Positions 38,064 through 48,201 of a DNA stretch of 64,000 nucleotides are shown here, one piece after another. The stretch is from Pycnococcus provasolii (Eukaryota > Chlorophyta > Pseudoscourfieldiophyceae > Pseudoscourfieldiales), in the NCBI GenBank assembly GCA_049487715.1, contig CP150548.1:806001-870000 (forward strand), read 5' to 3'. Below the pieces are notes generated by a model. The model saw only the letters and a list, made by a program, of their open reading frames with translations. It was not told the DNA's origin and ran no database searches. The translations under genes and the position numbers were made by a program. Within the stretch, counting starts at the first letter, position 1. The number at the start of each line of letters is the position of its first letter.

Positions 38064-38618
38064 TCACGTGCATTGCGGGTAGTTGCTGCATCGGATGCAT
38101 TGTGCTGAGATTTCGTAAGGGTTGATGAGCTTGTACCCACTGCGGCATCGAACGCCACAAGGCCGTAAGTTGTTGACATCAAACCCTGCATTCCTTGGTG
38201 GTGGCATACAGCACACCGTGTCGCCGTTGATCTTCATCCTATCGTCAAACGCAAATCCTCCAAATCGCCTTCCTTTCGCTCGTACTTTTTGAGGGATGCG
38301 TACAAAACCTTTCGGGCACACTTCGGTAATCGGCGTTGGATCCGGTCGCGTGCGTCCTGGACCGATTGCAGGTCCCGCCCAGTTCCACGCGAGAGAGTTT
38401 CCACGATTCGTGCCTTGTGGTACGGGAACAACACCTGGGGCTGCAGGTGCACGAGCAATGGCACCGGTGACATCGACATCAGGTCTACTGTAGGTAGAGG
38501 AAGGAGTGCTGGGTCCCGTGAAGCTCGGAAAAGGAAAGAAGAGTGCTGAGGTAGGGCCGACGACATGCATCATCGTCACCACCAACATCATCACGGCGCG
38601 CATCTTCTCGGCGACCAT
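38064..38618 (-). CDS. Small secreted Cys-rich protein
   Basis: A 184-aa protein. MVAEKMRAVMMLVVTMMHVVGPTSA is a credible signal peptide (n-region, hydrophobic core, small residues before cleavage; quoted across its length at 38618-38544). A Pro/Ser/Thr-rich segment follows. The C-terminal 80 residues contain nine Cys in the order CPKGF, CCMPP, CGVRC, CIRC, C, suggesting a disulfide-stabilised extracellular domain that I cannot assign. The frame is open for 78 codons upstream of this ATG, but the signal peptide defines the start. Confidence 0.65.
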   Translation of the reverse strand: MVAEKMRAVMMLVVTMMHVVGPTSALFFPFPSFTGPSTPSSTYSRPDVDVTGAIARAPAAPGVVPVPQGTNRGNSLAWNWAGPAIGPGRTRPDPTPITEVCPKGFVRIPQKVRAKGRRFGGFAFDDRMKINGDTVCCMPPPRNAGFDVNNLRPCGVRCRSGYKLINPYEISAQCIRCSNYPQCT

Positions 38619-39042
38619 ATTTGTGATGAAAATTAAGAGTGAAGCGGTTCTTGTGCACAAGGCGTACGGGGCAAAGTGAGGGAAACAAGGAATTTCGTTG
38701 TACGGTCGGATCATGTGAAATCGATCGATGTTAGTGATATTCGGGGTTTGGACCCCAAACGCGACGACACCACCAGACAAGCATTCGCAACAGCGCTTAC
38801 GTACCGCCGCATCGCTGCTGTTCATACAGTGCAGCATTACGCTCCAATTCAATTATAGGTAGTGCTTGTACGTTAGTACAAGCATAGGATAATCGACAAG
38901 CAAAGCAAAGCTCAGGACAATCAAAGCGGATTATTCTATTCCACCACTTAATTGACTTTAACCAATCTTATTTTTTATTTGAAGAACGAGTTACTGTAAC
39001 GGTGTTGTGTTACATTCAAAAACATGCTTGTGTTGGTTGGTA
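38619..39042. other. Intergenic stretch, no gene seen
   Basis: Upstream of the secreted Cys-rich gene and downstream of the ankyrin gene. It is AT-richer from 38840 to 39000. A short inverted repeat (GTGCTTGTACGTTAGTACAAGCA, 38862-38884) could form a hairpin. Confidence 0.5.
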
Positions 39043-41235
39043 TCACACATGTGGAATGATCAGTTTCACGCACTCCTTGTGTCCATTCTGCGCAGCATAT
39101 TTCATGGGGGTCGCACCTTCGCCATCCTTTGCATTAACGTCTGCGCCGGCGTCGATCAGCATCTGCATAAGTGTAGCGTCTCCATTGAAAGCGGCGACGT
39201 GCATGGGCGTCCTTCGTTTGTCGGAGCAGGAAATGTTGACGTTCGCGCCAGCGTTGATGAGTATCTCGATGCATTTGACACGTCCTCCTACCAATACAGC
39301 AAGGTGCAGAGGAGTCATGTACATGTGCTGGCCGGGAGGGCCAGCCTTCGGCTTGAATAAGGTCGGGAGAAGTATATCTGCACTAATGCCAGCGTCGACG
39401 ATGAGCATGCGAAGGCACTCGGGTTGGTTTTTCCCGACGGCAATTCGCATGACCACAGATGCATTGCCCGCCACACTGTTATCCCATGGTGTGCTGCCTC
39501 GGCTAATCCCACCGGCGTCGATGAGCATCTTCAGACACGCTACGTGTCCATTCCTCACGGCATGCATAATGGGCGTGTGTCCAGAGTTGTCTGCGCCATC
39601 CACGGTAGCCTTCGCGCGAATTAGAATTCGCAGGCACTCATCGTATCCTTCGCGCGCGGCGATGTGTATGGGTGCCACTTCTTCTAGATCAGGCTTGTTG
39701 CAGTCTTCTCGCTGACGAGTGATCAAAGTCTCGAGATGCTCAGGCCTATTGTGCCGCGTCGCCATGTGGCATCGCGATTTGGACAATGCGAGCTGAGCAT
39801 TTGCACGATCCTTGCGAAAGAATGCGTTGAAGGCGTGCACACCCTCAGCTCGCGCTGGCGTTCCTCGAGGTGGTAGCTCAATGCATGCCGACGACGGCGG
39901 CGTCCCATCAGGATGTGCCATACGCCACAGGCGTTCTCTGTACCATAACGATCCTTCTCCCTCCTCTGTCTCTTCTTCTTCAGCTACCACACGCGTGGTC
40001 CCCTCCTCAGAACTAAGAGATGAATTAGAGTAATTCATCTCCACCTCCTCGAAATGCGAACTCTCAAGCTTCTCTGGAATCTTCTTAGCCGATTGTTGTC
40101 GTGGCTTATGCTCTCGTGCTCTTCGAAACGCCTTTGCGCGTGGATCCAACGCAAGTACACGCTCGACGAATGAGTGGATTCTCTCATGCTCTGTCTTCTT
40201 CGCCTTCTTACGCAATTTGACGTTCGCACGTTCCCTCCACCTCCTATCCTCGCGGGTCTCGGCCTCCTTCGTGTTGTACTCGTTGATATGCCGGGCAGGG
40301 CGACAGCTCTTGAAATCGAGCCAGAACTTGTAGAAGTTCTTCACCGTCACTTCGTCGTCATCAGGTCCACCGAGCAGTGGTGGATTGGCCCTCTCTGAGC
40401 ATGGGGTGAGCCTCGCAAATGATGGGCCAAACGTCTCGCAGAATTCCTCGGCCGAGCCGTTTTTCATTTCTCGACGCAATGTGTTGACAAAGTAGTCGAC
40501 ATCAAAAGGACCTGTTGACATCGAGAAGACGTCGCTAGAAGGAAAGTCTCGCGTCAACGACTTTCCCTCCTCTGGGTCTATCCGTGCGTCTGCCTGTCGA
40601 GCCGCGGACGCTGATGGACCACTCGTCCGGACCACTCGTGCGTCTGCGTGATCTATCCTGATATCCTTGATACTCAGGTGATCTTTTACCAGGTCTGTCA
40701 TCTTTCCAAGATTCAAATCCGGTGGAATCCGCGCCTCTGCGGCCTGCAGTTGTGCCTTCGTCTCGGCTGATGGCGACTCCTTATCGAGCCGTTGCAGCTG
40801 GATTGCTGTTTCTAGGGGTCCTTCAAGGAACTCCCGGTTTTTGGCTTCCTTCTCGGAGGCTTCTTTTATCGTCGGGAACAACGACGAATCCCCCTCGAGC
40901 TGCTGCTGATGTTGCGGCGATTGCAGCATCGACGCCGCTGTTTTCAGTGATGATGAAGCTGCCGCAACCTTGGCTGCCGTCACCCTGTCAAACTCTTGCT
41001 GGAACAGCTCTGGGTCTATGCCCTCCTCCTTCCGTTGATGATCCTCCTCCGGCATGGTTATTGTGTGACTCGATTCCTCGCGCTGCTCCTGATGTTGCTC
41101 ACTTGTCGTCGTAGGCTCTTTAGATGGTGGTGCGACCAGGATCGGCTTGCCCACGGAGACGCGCGCGACGATCGTATCGTTGGCACCGCTGCCATGGCGA
41201 TGCTTCGCCTTCTTCTTGCTACCGCTGCCAGGCAT
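39043..41235 (-). CDS. Ankyrin-repeat protein with charged N-terminal region
   Basis: A 730-aa protein. Residues 1-490 are hydrophilic and rich in Gln, Glu, Lys and Ser, with a conserved-looking block, KNFYKFWLDFKSCRPARHINEYNTKEAE, near 315-345 and the segment GSLWYRERLWRMAHPDGTPP near 430. From about 495 to the end are six or more ankyrin repeats (VAPIHIAAREGYDECLRIL, HTPIMHAVRNGHVACLKMLIDAG, MTPLHLAVLVGGRVKCIEIL, RTPMHVAAFNGDATLMQML, ATPMKYAAQNGHKECVKLI). Function is unknown. A partial, deleted copy of this gene lies at 1372-1733, so this locus or a relative has been duplicated. The ATG at 41235 is first in frame. Confidence 0.85.
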   Translation of the reverse strand: MPGSGSKKKAKHRHGSGANDTIVARVSVGKPILVAPPSKEPTTTSEQHQEQREESSHTITMPEEDHQRKEEGIDPELFQQEFDRVTAAKVAAASSSLKTAASMLQSPQHQQQLEGDSSLFPTIKEASEKEAKNREFLEGPLETAIQLQRLDKESPSAETKAQLQAAEARIPPDLNLGKMTDLVKDHLSIKDIRIDHADARVVRTSGPSASAARQADARIDPEEGKSLTRDFPSSDVFSMSTGPFDVDYFVNTLRREMKNGSAEEFCETFGPSFARLTPCSERANPPLLGGPDDDEVTVKNFYKFWLDFKSCRPARHINEYNTKEAETREDRRWRERANVKLRKKAKKTEHERIHSFVERVLALDPRAKAFRRAREHKPRQQSAKKIPEKLESSHFEEVEMNYSNSSLSSEEGTTRVVAEEEETEEGEGSLWYRERLWRMAHPDGTPPSSACIELPPRGTPARAEGVHAFNAFFRKDRANAQLALSKSRCHMATRHNRPEHLETLITRQREDCNKPDLEEVAPIHIAAREGYDECLRILIRAKATVDGADNSGHTPIMHAVRNGHVACLKMLIDAGGISRGSTPWDNSVAGNASVVMRIAVGKNQPECLRMLIVDAGISADILLPTLFKPKAGPPGQHMYMTPLHLAVLVGGRVKCIEILINAGANVNISCSDKRRTPMHVAAFNGDATLMQMLIDAGADVNAKDGEGATPMKYAAQNGHKECVKLIIPHV

Positions 41236-41534
41236 GGCGACGAGGAGGAAGGACTGGGACTAGTATGAGAGGGGGAGGCGACGTGGTCTACTTGGCAAAT
41301 CAGCCAAATCTAAAATCTTGAGCCAAAAACCTAATCGAAGGGGGGTCAGAGTGATGAAACCCCCACCAAGGCAAGGCACCAACCCTGGGTTGAGGGAGGT
41401 GCGAGAGATGAGCTCCTGAAACCAAACACAACAAACGACAGACGAAGACGGACAGCAGGGGCTATGATGGATACTACTCTCTCAAAAACGTTTCTTAATA
41501 TAGTCTACTGGGGTAGGCCATCCTACCGGTTACT

Positions 41535-44500
41535 CTATGTCTCAGCTAAGAGCTCGTCCATCGTCGCTCGCTTCAACAAGTCGCGCTCCAAACAGCGCTG
41601 CATCGTCTTCAACAGACCGTCGTCGAGACCCTTTACCGCGGGATACGAAATGGCGTGGCGCGAATCCGTGATAGCGTACAGCTTCGGGATGAAGTCGAGA
41701 TGAGCAAACGGCGTGCGGCCGTAGATCATTTGGTAGAGAATGCAGCCAAGACTCCAGATGTCGCTCGCTCGGCCAATCTTCATCACGCCGCCGGGCTGGC
41801 CACCTCCAGCCTGCCCACCACCTGCCGTTACCGCCTCAGGCGCCATGAAATTCACAGTTCCCATGCTACAGTCGCGTACGATGTTCGTCGTATCATTCTT
41901 GATCGTCTTCGCGATGCCGAAGTCAATCAGCTTCAGCGTGCCCTCAACCATGAGAAAGTTGGCTGGCTTCAAGTCGGAGTGCACAATGCGCTCCTCGTGG
42001 ATCGTGTTCACAGCCTCGAGCATCTGGCTCCAGTACAGACGGATGAAGAGCAGATCTTCCATCGTCAGTGCCGCCATTTTCTCCGCTGTCCATCCCTTTG
42101 CCTTGGCCATCTTAGACTTCTTCTCGCGACGCCGTGAAAGAAGCCGTGCAAGATCCACCTCGCCGTACTCAAGCACGATGAATAGCAGCATCTCGCTTGG
42201 GATGTACTCGTATGCAATCAGCTGCACGATGTGCTCCTTCCCCCTCAGCCGGTGCAACAATTTCACCTCGTCGAGAAATCCATTCATCGTCGAGACGTCG
42301 TGCTGCTCTTTGTTGAGGTGAATGCGCTTCATGGCGTAAATCTTCTTCGATGGCGAAATCACCTTGTAAACCTTGCTGGATCCACCCTTGCCGACGCACT
42401 CCAGCTTCTGGTACACGACGCCAGCCACTGTCGCATGAGCTTCAGACTCGCGTGCCTGCTGAGGAGCAGCCTTTGGTTGATGTGTTGCGGGTGCGGGTGC
42501 GGGTGCAGGTGCAGGCGCAGGCGCGGGTGCAGGTGCGGGTGCAGGTGCGGGCGCGGGTGCAGGTGCAGGTGCGGGCACAGCAGGTTTGGCACCTTCTTCC
42601 ATAGACGGTGATGGCATAGCAGAGTCTGAGGGATCTGGTGCAGCTCGTGATTCTAGTGCTGGTGGTGGTGCAGCCACAGCCACGCTTTCCTTCTCCATTC
42701 TCCGCGCTGCTGCCGCCTGTCCGGCTGATGCAGAGTCCGCAGCTGTTTCGTCTGCAGGCGATGGAGAGGCATTGCTAACAGTAGCGGGGGAGTTCCCCAC
42801 TGACGCATTCCCCTGCGAGGCTGTCGTGCCAGACGATTGCCGCGATCCCGATGCACCCGATCCTTCACGCGATCCTTCTTCTACAGGCGATAGCGCTCGT
42901 CCCAGAGACGGACCCATAGATAGAGACTCGGCAACGGGCGTTGGAGCGGGTACCATCTCAACAGGCTTTGCATTCGGCACTTCATCGCTCCCACTACTGC
43001 CGCTTCTTCCAAGTGCCTCGGCAATAGTTCCCAAAGTGCGTGCACTCGTACCATTCGATGTCGTCGTCTTCGACGCACTTGCTGGTTCCCGTACCGTCGC
43101 TGCTGGAGCCACCAGCTCCGGCTCTGGCTTCGGCTCCGGCTCCGGCTCCGGCGCTGTGCCAGGAGCTACACGGCGTGCAGGTCCTGAGAAGCTCTTCAGC
43201 CCGAGACGACGAAGGCCCTTCTTCGCCGCACTCGACGGCACGCCATCTCCTTTTTCTGCCGTGGCTGCCGTCGACCCGCTGGCATTTGACTTGAGCTGCG
43301 ACGCCGGTGTGCGCAGCAGAACAGACGACCCGATGCCACCTCCGCCGCCGTGGCTTGGCGTTTTGGGTGGTGCACGGGGTACCTCCTCGACTCCAGGAGC
43401 CCGCGTTGACGTGATTGCCGCCGGCTTTGACGTCGGAGCGGGCGCCGCCGCCGCCGCCGCCGCCGCCGCCTCGAGCGTCCTGGGGGCTGGTCGGCTCGCG
43501 CTGCTAGCTGCTGCACACGCTGCAACTGCCGCCGCGGCAGCGTTTGCCGCTCGGCTTGAGTGCGTGGTGAGCGTATTCGTGTCATCCGTACCGCTCCTGC
43601 TCGCGGCACCGCTGGTGCGCGTTGAAAATACCGCTCGAACTTTAGCACCGCCGCCCGTGCTGGGCATAGCGGACGAGAATGCATGGGAAGCAGCCCCGTC
43701 GCCATCAGAGCTCGCAGCGACGGACGCGGGCGCTGCCACAGGCTGTGTGGTTGTTGCAGCACTGGGCGTGGCGAACGCTGCTGCGTTAGCCTTCGTGACT
43801 GATGCTGGTGGTCCTTCTGCCGAAGTTATTTTGGGCGTTGGCATGGCTGCTGCTGCTGCTGCCGCCGCCGCCGCCGCCGCCGGTACTGCCGTCGCCGTCG
43901 CCGTCACGGTGGACCCGCTTGGCGTCGTTCGCACGACAGGCGTGAATTTTCTGGCGTGAATCCTCGCAGGCGTCTCCTGCGATGTCTCGGCGTTGCCCGT
44001 GGCATTTGTAATCTTTCCTCCTGCGAACTCGCGCTCCAGTTCGTGCAGAGACTCGGCGGGCGCCGCCCCCTTAGCAATTGCCTTGCTGAGCACGCCCAGC
44101 GCCTTATCGGTTCTCCCTGCGGCGTGCTCCGTTCTTGCCCACGCGGCGTAGAGCGCGGCACTTGCCCCTCCAATTTTCTGGCTCTTCATGTACTTGAATA
44201 TGTCGACAGCGTCCTCCGCACTTCTCTTTTCGAGGTGTCTTGCGTATCCGATCCATATGGCAACGTACGCTTCGTCGTTTGCGTGTGCGCTTCTGCTTAT
44301 TGACTGCGTCGCCGTCTGGTAGAGCTTTCCCAGTGCGCGCGCCCACTCAGTTTGCTGCAGCTCCCCTTGCTCCTCTCGTTGAAGTGCGTGGTTGAATCGA
44401 TCTTCTTCCACCGAGAGGAGTCGGTTCCACGAGACGAGAGCTTTAGGTTGCGTGGCGACCGTGGATGCCAGTGCGAGAGTCGTCGACGATGCCGACGCGA

Positions 44501-44771
44501 ATGCGTGCGCGTACGCCAAGGCGGCATGCAAAGAGGCACTTGCAGGCAAAGAAGAAGGCGCTGAGACACTGACACTACTAAGAGTCTTAGAAGGAGCAAC
44601 TACTAAAGAATCCGCAGACACAGAGGCAGACACAGAGGCATTGACATTCTCCTTGTTTGACAAGGACTCCGACTCCTCCAACAGCACGACACCAGCACCA
44701 GAGACACACGATGATGGAGCAGGAGACACACCAGCACCAGAGCCTGGGAGGAGGAACATTGACACGGACAT
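41535..44771 (-). CDS. MPS1: Mps1/TTK-type spindle checkpoint kinase
   Basis: A 1078-aa protein. The C-terminal 292 residues are a dual-specificity kinase with the TTK hallmarks: CVGKGGSSKVYKV, AMKRIHL, the HSDLKPANFL catalytic loop (HSD in place of HRD, as in TTK), LIDFGIAKTI, GTVNFMAPEA and SDIWSLGCILYQMIYGRTPF. The N-terminal region (about 113-260) has a TPR/Mad3-Bub1-like helical domain: WIGYARHLEKRSAEDAVDIFKYM and LYAAWARTEHAAGRTDKAL. Mps1 loads checkpoint proteins at kinetochores. About 500 residues of Ala/Ser/Pro low complexity, including (PA)n made by a 6-bp repeat (42480-42585), link the two. Unlike human TTK there is no C-terminal tail. The start is the first ATG; the frame is open 30 codons upstream. 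Confidence 0.93.
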   Translation of the reverse strand: MSVSMFLLPGSGAGVSPAPSSCVSGAGVVLLEESESLSNKENVNASVSASVSADSLVVAPSKTLSSVSVSAPSSLPASASLHAALAYAHAFASASSTTLALASTVATQPKALVSWNRLLSVEEDRFNHALQREEQGELQQTEWARALGKLYQTATQSISRSAHANDEAYVAIWIGYARHLEKRSAEDAVDIFKYMKSQKIGGASAALYAAWARTEHAAGRTDKALGVLSKAIAKGAAPAESLHELEREFAGGKITNATGNAETSQETPARIHARKFTPVVRTTPSGSTVTATATAVPAAAAAAAAAAAAMPTPKITSAEGPPASVTKANAAAFATPSAATTTQPVAAPASVAASSDGDGAASHAFSSAMPSTGGGAKVRAVFSTRTSGAASRSGTDDTNTLTTHSSRAANAAAAAVAACAAASSASRPAPRTLEAAAAAAAAAPAPTSKPAAITSTRAPGVEEVPRAPPKTPSHGGGGGIGSSVLLRTPASQLKSNASGSTAATAEKGDGVPSSAAKKGLRRLGLKSFSGPARRVAPGTAPEPEPEPKPEPELVAPAATVREPASASKTTTSNGTSARTLGTIAEALGRSGSSGSDEVPNAKPVEMVPAPTPVAESLSMGPSLGRALSPVEEGSREGSGASGSRQSSGTTASQGNASVGNSPATVSNASPSPADETAADSASAGQAAAARRMEKESVAVAAPPPALESRAAPDPSDSAMPSPSMEEGAKPAVPAPAPAPAPAPAPAPAPAPAPAPAPAPAPATHQPKAAPQQARESEAHATVAGVVYQKLECVGKGGSSKVYKVISPSKKIYAMKRIHLNKEQHDVSTMNGFLDEVKLLHRLRGKEHIVQLIAYEYIPSEMLLFIVLEYGEVDLARLLSRRREKKSKMAKAKGWTAEKMAALTMEDLLFIRLYWSQMLEAVNTIHEERIVHSDLKPANFLMVEGTLKLIDFGIAKTIKNDTTNIVRDCSMGTVNFMAPEAVTAGGGQAGGGQPGGVMKIGRASDIWSLGCILYQMIYGRTPFAHLDFIPKLYAITDSRHAISYPAVKGLDDGLLKTMQRCLERDLLKRATMDELLAET

Positions 44772-45990
44772 GGAGGCATTTCGGGAGAATGAAAGGGAGC
44801 TGTTGGTTCGGAGGAGGAGGAGGGGGGGGCGCGAACAAACCTCTCCCAAAGGCAAAGGCAAAGGGGGCCTGCTTTCTCAAATGCAAATGCAAATGCAAAT
44901 CGGGGTTTGAAGAGTAAAATTAACAACACACCAAGGGCTCGGTAAGGGTTAGGGTTAGGGTTATCCTTTACTCTAGGGGGAACCTTTTGCTTTTATTTTA
45001 GGCTTTTGGGTGGGGTCGTTGGTAGAAGTCGTTGGTTGGGGGAACTTCCTAGTTGGGGGTTGGGTTGGGGGTTCTACCTTACCCTTCAAAACTGCTTGGG
45101 GTTCCCCCTTCCCCCTTCCCGGGGTCAGGTATCCTATGAGGCTGGTAGGCTGGTAGCCTGGTAGAGTACCTTTAGGAAGGCCTTCCTAGTATCGTGATCG
45201 CGATATCGCGATATCGTAGACTTTTGCACTGGGGCAACGAATTTCCGGAGATCCGGGGGAATCACCGCGCGATTTGACAAATATTTTCCAAGATGAACTG
45301 TAAAACCTTTTTAGAACTATCGTAGCCTATGCCAGGTGTCTACCGTATGAACGTGTGATAAACAGGAACACGAGAAACAAAAGCAAGAAACAGCAAGAAA
45401 CAGCGTACAAACCGGCGGCCACCAAGATGCCAGGTGCCAGGGAGGTGCGCCAGGTGACAGGGCCCGACTACATACTCTTAGAAAGTCTCCCGCGGATCAG
45501 CACGAGCACCACCCAAACCGCGGAATGGAATGGGTTGCGTCAGGCATCAGGACTTGCCAGTTGCCGAGCGACGCGACACGTGCGCGAACAACCACTCCAA
45601 CCACTGCGCGGTTCCCACTCCAACCACTGCGCGAGTGGCGACGCCTCCGGGAGCTCCTGAGCGAAGCTCCAGGATGAGCCCCCCCGGGAACCCAAAGGTG
45701 CGAGGTGAGGTGAGGGGAGGTGAGGTGGCCGGCTGGGACCCGGGAACCCGTCGGCTCGGTCCCACGACGTCTACGATAGGGTAGCTCATATCAATATCGC
45801 GTAAACATACTGTAGTTCCCCGTGCTTCTCGTGCAAGGCAAGGCAAGGCTCGCTTGAGAGCCTCTTTGTTTTCTTGCTTAAGGGACCCGGGGGTGTTGAG
45901 CACTGCTATACAGTACTGTGGTAAGCACTGCTTAAGGCTATTAAGCTACTCGTCTTTGTGTTGTAGGTGTTGTGTGTTGTAAGTTGAACT
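44772..45990. other. Intergenic region between MPS1 and PKG genes
   Basis: Holds the sense poly-C tract of MPS1 (G8 at 44822-44829), a telomere-like GGGTTAGGGTTAGGGTTA at 44946-44963, G-rich DNA at 45000-45130, a perfect 16-bp palindrome CGATATCGCGATATCG near 45200-45215, two copies of CTATCGTAG (45317-45325 and, inverted, 45771-45779), and two copies of CACTCCAACCACTGCGCG near 45593-45635. A 101-codon open frame at 45355-45660 has no protein-like features. Confidence 0.6.
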
Positions 45991-47961
45991 ATGGGTGGGT
46001 GCGTATCCTCAGACGCAAAAGGCGAGAAGGGCCTGTCGGCGCACCTCACCACGCAGCAGCTTGCCGTCACAGCAGGATACCACGCGGATAAGGAGCGAGA
46101 CTTCACCACCGAACCAGTGCCCGCGGCAGAAAGACCAAAGCTGCAGAAAACACTCGACGAGAAGATCGCACTCTTCGCCGCGCTCTCCGAGAAGGAGCAG
46201 GAGGCTGTGCTCGATGCCGTCTACGTGCGTGAGGTGCCGGAGGGAGACCTGCTCATCGTCGAAGGCGCGCAGGCAGGCTCGTCAGACGAAATGTACGTTG
46301 TCGCATACGGAGAGTTTGAAGTGCTGCAGAAGCTCAAGGGAGTGAACATCAAGGTGAACCAAAAGGGACCTGGCGACATATTCGGCGAAGTGGCGCTGTT
46401 CATGAACACCAAGCGAACAGCCACGGTGGCCGCGGTGAGAAAGTCCACCGTATATGTCGTCGAGCGTTCCGCCTTCCGTAAGAACCTGCAAAACCAGCAG
46501 GATGCGCAGTCGAGCCAGATTGAGCTCTTCCTCAACAGCGTTCCTCTGCTCAAGACGCTGACGCGAGAGGAGCGCGTGCAGCTGTGCGACGCCTTCGAGA
46601 AGGTGACCTACGATCCAGGTCAGGTGGTCATCAAGCAGGGCGACGAGGGTGACGAGTTCTACGTGGTCATGGATGGAGAGGCGGAGGTATTTGAGCGTGA
46701 AGGACGCGCCGAGAAGAAGGTGAACCACCTGACGAAGGCGGACTTTTTCGGCGAGCGTGCGCTGCTCAAGAACGAAGCGCGTATGGCGACTGTCATAGCG
46801 CTGACAAAGCTCACCGTGCTTGTGCTGAAACGCAACGTGTTCACCAACGTGCTCGGGCCGCTGCACGAAATTATGGAGCGCGAGAAGAGTGACGCGGTTG
46901 TGCAGAAGCGGCTAAGCATGCTCGTGAAGGGACACCCGGAAAGCGACATCAAGTTCTCAGACCTCAAGCAAGACCACCTGCTCGGATACGGCGCTTTCTC
47001 CGCCGTCTTTCTCTGCCGAGACTCGAAGCGCAACCGGCGGTACGCGCTCAAGCGCATGCGCAAGATGGACGTCGTGCACTGCGCAAGCCACGTGTACTGC
47101 GAGCAGAAGATCACGCGTAGCTTGCAGCACCCGTTCATCATTCGTCAGTACGCGACGTTTCAGGATGCGTCTTACCTTTACATGTTGTTCGACTACGTGG
47201 AGAATGGCGACCTGAAGGACGCTCTGCTGCACGTTTCGCAGATGTCTGAGCCGGCTAAGATTTGCGGCTGCATCTCAAGTGGCGGCGAGGGAGTGCTGAC
47301 GGGTATGAAGGAGAAGCAGGCGCGCTTCTACGTGGCTTCGATTGCGATGGTGTTAGATTACATGCACAACCTGCGGGTCGTCTACCGCGACTTGAAACCG
47401 GAGAACGTTCTCCTGGACGCACAAGGATACATCAAAATGGGCGATTTTGGATTCGCGAAAGTGCTCGAGGATCGAAATCGCACGTACACTTTCTGCGGCA
47501 CGCCAGGATACGTCGCGCCCGAGAACGTGCTTGCAACGGGCTACAACACCGCCGTGGACTGGTGGAGTCTAGGCGTGCTGATCTACGTCCTGCTGTGCGT
47601 GAAGCAGCCGTTTGGTGACCCAAGCGAGGATCCTTTGACGATCATGCTTCGCATCATCAACACGTCGTTCGAGGTGCAGTACCCGAGCTTCCTCAGCACG
47701 GACGCGGTGAACGTCATCACGCGCTTCCTGCAGCGCAAGCCGTCAATGCGTCTTGGGGCTACGCGCGAAGGACTGAAGGCCATCAAGTCGCATCCTTGGT
47801 TTGCGGGCTTTGACTGGGATTTGCTCGAAGCACGCAAGATGACCCCCGCCATTGACCCGAAGCTTTTGGTGCGCGATACGCGTCGGTTGCAGGCGTTCGA
47901 GGACGACAAGAAGCCTCCTAAGCCTAGCGCGAAGGCTGACAGAGTGTTCAGCGATTTCTAG
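45991..47961 (+). CDS. PKG: cGMP-dependent protein kinase (PKG-like, acylated)
   Basis: A 656-aa AGC kinase. It starts MGGCVSS, a dual acylation motif (Gly2 myristoylation, Cys4 palmitoylation), so it is probably membrane-bound. Two cyclic-nucleotide-binding domains follow (about 55-175 and 175-300) with phosphate-binding cassettes FGEVALFMNTKRTATV and FGERALLKNEARMATV. The Thr in RTATV of the first is the residue that favours cGMP in animal PKG. The kinase domain runs from about 328: LGYGAFSAVFL, YALKRM, VYRDLKPENVLLD, GDFGFAKVL, FCGTPGYVAPE, and an AGC tail. An insertion (about 412-432) sits before helix E. No inhibitory leucine zipper is seen. cAMP responsiveness cannot be excluded. Confidence 0.9.
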   Translation: MGGCVSSDAKGEKGLSAHLTTQQLAVTAGYHADKERDFTTEPVPAAERPKLQKTLDEKIALFAALSEKEQEAVLDAVYVREVPEGDLLIVEGAQAGSSDEMYVVAYGEFEVLQKLKGVNIKVNQKGPGDIFGEVALFMNTKRTATVAAVRKSTVYVVERSAFRKNLQNQQDAQSSQIELFLNSVPLLKTLTREERVQLCDAFEKVTYDPGQVVIKQGDEGDEFYVVMDGEAEVFEREGRAEKKVNHLTKADFFGERALLKNEARMATVIALTKLTVLVLKRNVFTNVLGPLHEIMEREKSDAVVQKRLSMLVKGHPESDIKFSDLKQDHLLGYGAFSAVFLCRDSKRNRRYALKRMRKMDVVHCASHVYCEQKITRSLQHPFIIRQYATFQDASYLYMLFDYVENGDLKDALLHVSQMSEPAKICGCISSGGEGVLTGMKEKQARFYVASIAMVLDYMHNLRVVYRDLKPENVLLDAQGYIKMGDFGFAKVLEDRNRTYTFCGTPGYVAPENVLATGYNTAVDWWSLGVLIYVLLCVKQPFGDPSEDPLTIMLRIINTSFEVQYPSFLSTDAVNVITRFLQRKPSMRLGATREGLKAIKSHPWFAGFDWDLLEARKMTPAIDPKLLVRDTRRLQAFEDDKKPPKPSAKADRVFSDF

Positions 47962-48201
47962 ATAGATGAACGTATCTGATTGATTGTGTAACGCCGTAGT
48001 AACCGTGCTTTGCTTTAAAAGTACTGTGTCGACGAGACAGTGCCCAACATCCCGTCCATGCAAATCGACATGTTTGACGCCAATCAATGCCACGTCGGGA
48101 CGACCGTCCTCTAGAAGGCACCCATGAATTGTTTCCGTTGTGGATTTGGCGTAAGCTGGATTTATTTAGCTGGAAGCTTGAACTTTTTCGGCCGATGAAC
48201 G

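Noticed and set aside
42586-43959. 457-codon open frame antisense to MPS1
   Set aside because: It is an Ala/Pro/Val shadow of the low-complexity linker of MPS1, with no independent motif.
45355-45660. 101-codon frame between MPS1 and PKG
   Set aside because: No start context, domain or compositional support; it overlaps short direct repeats.
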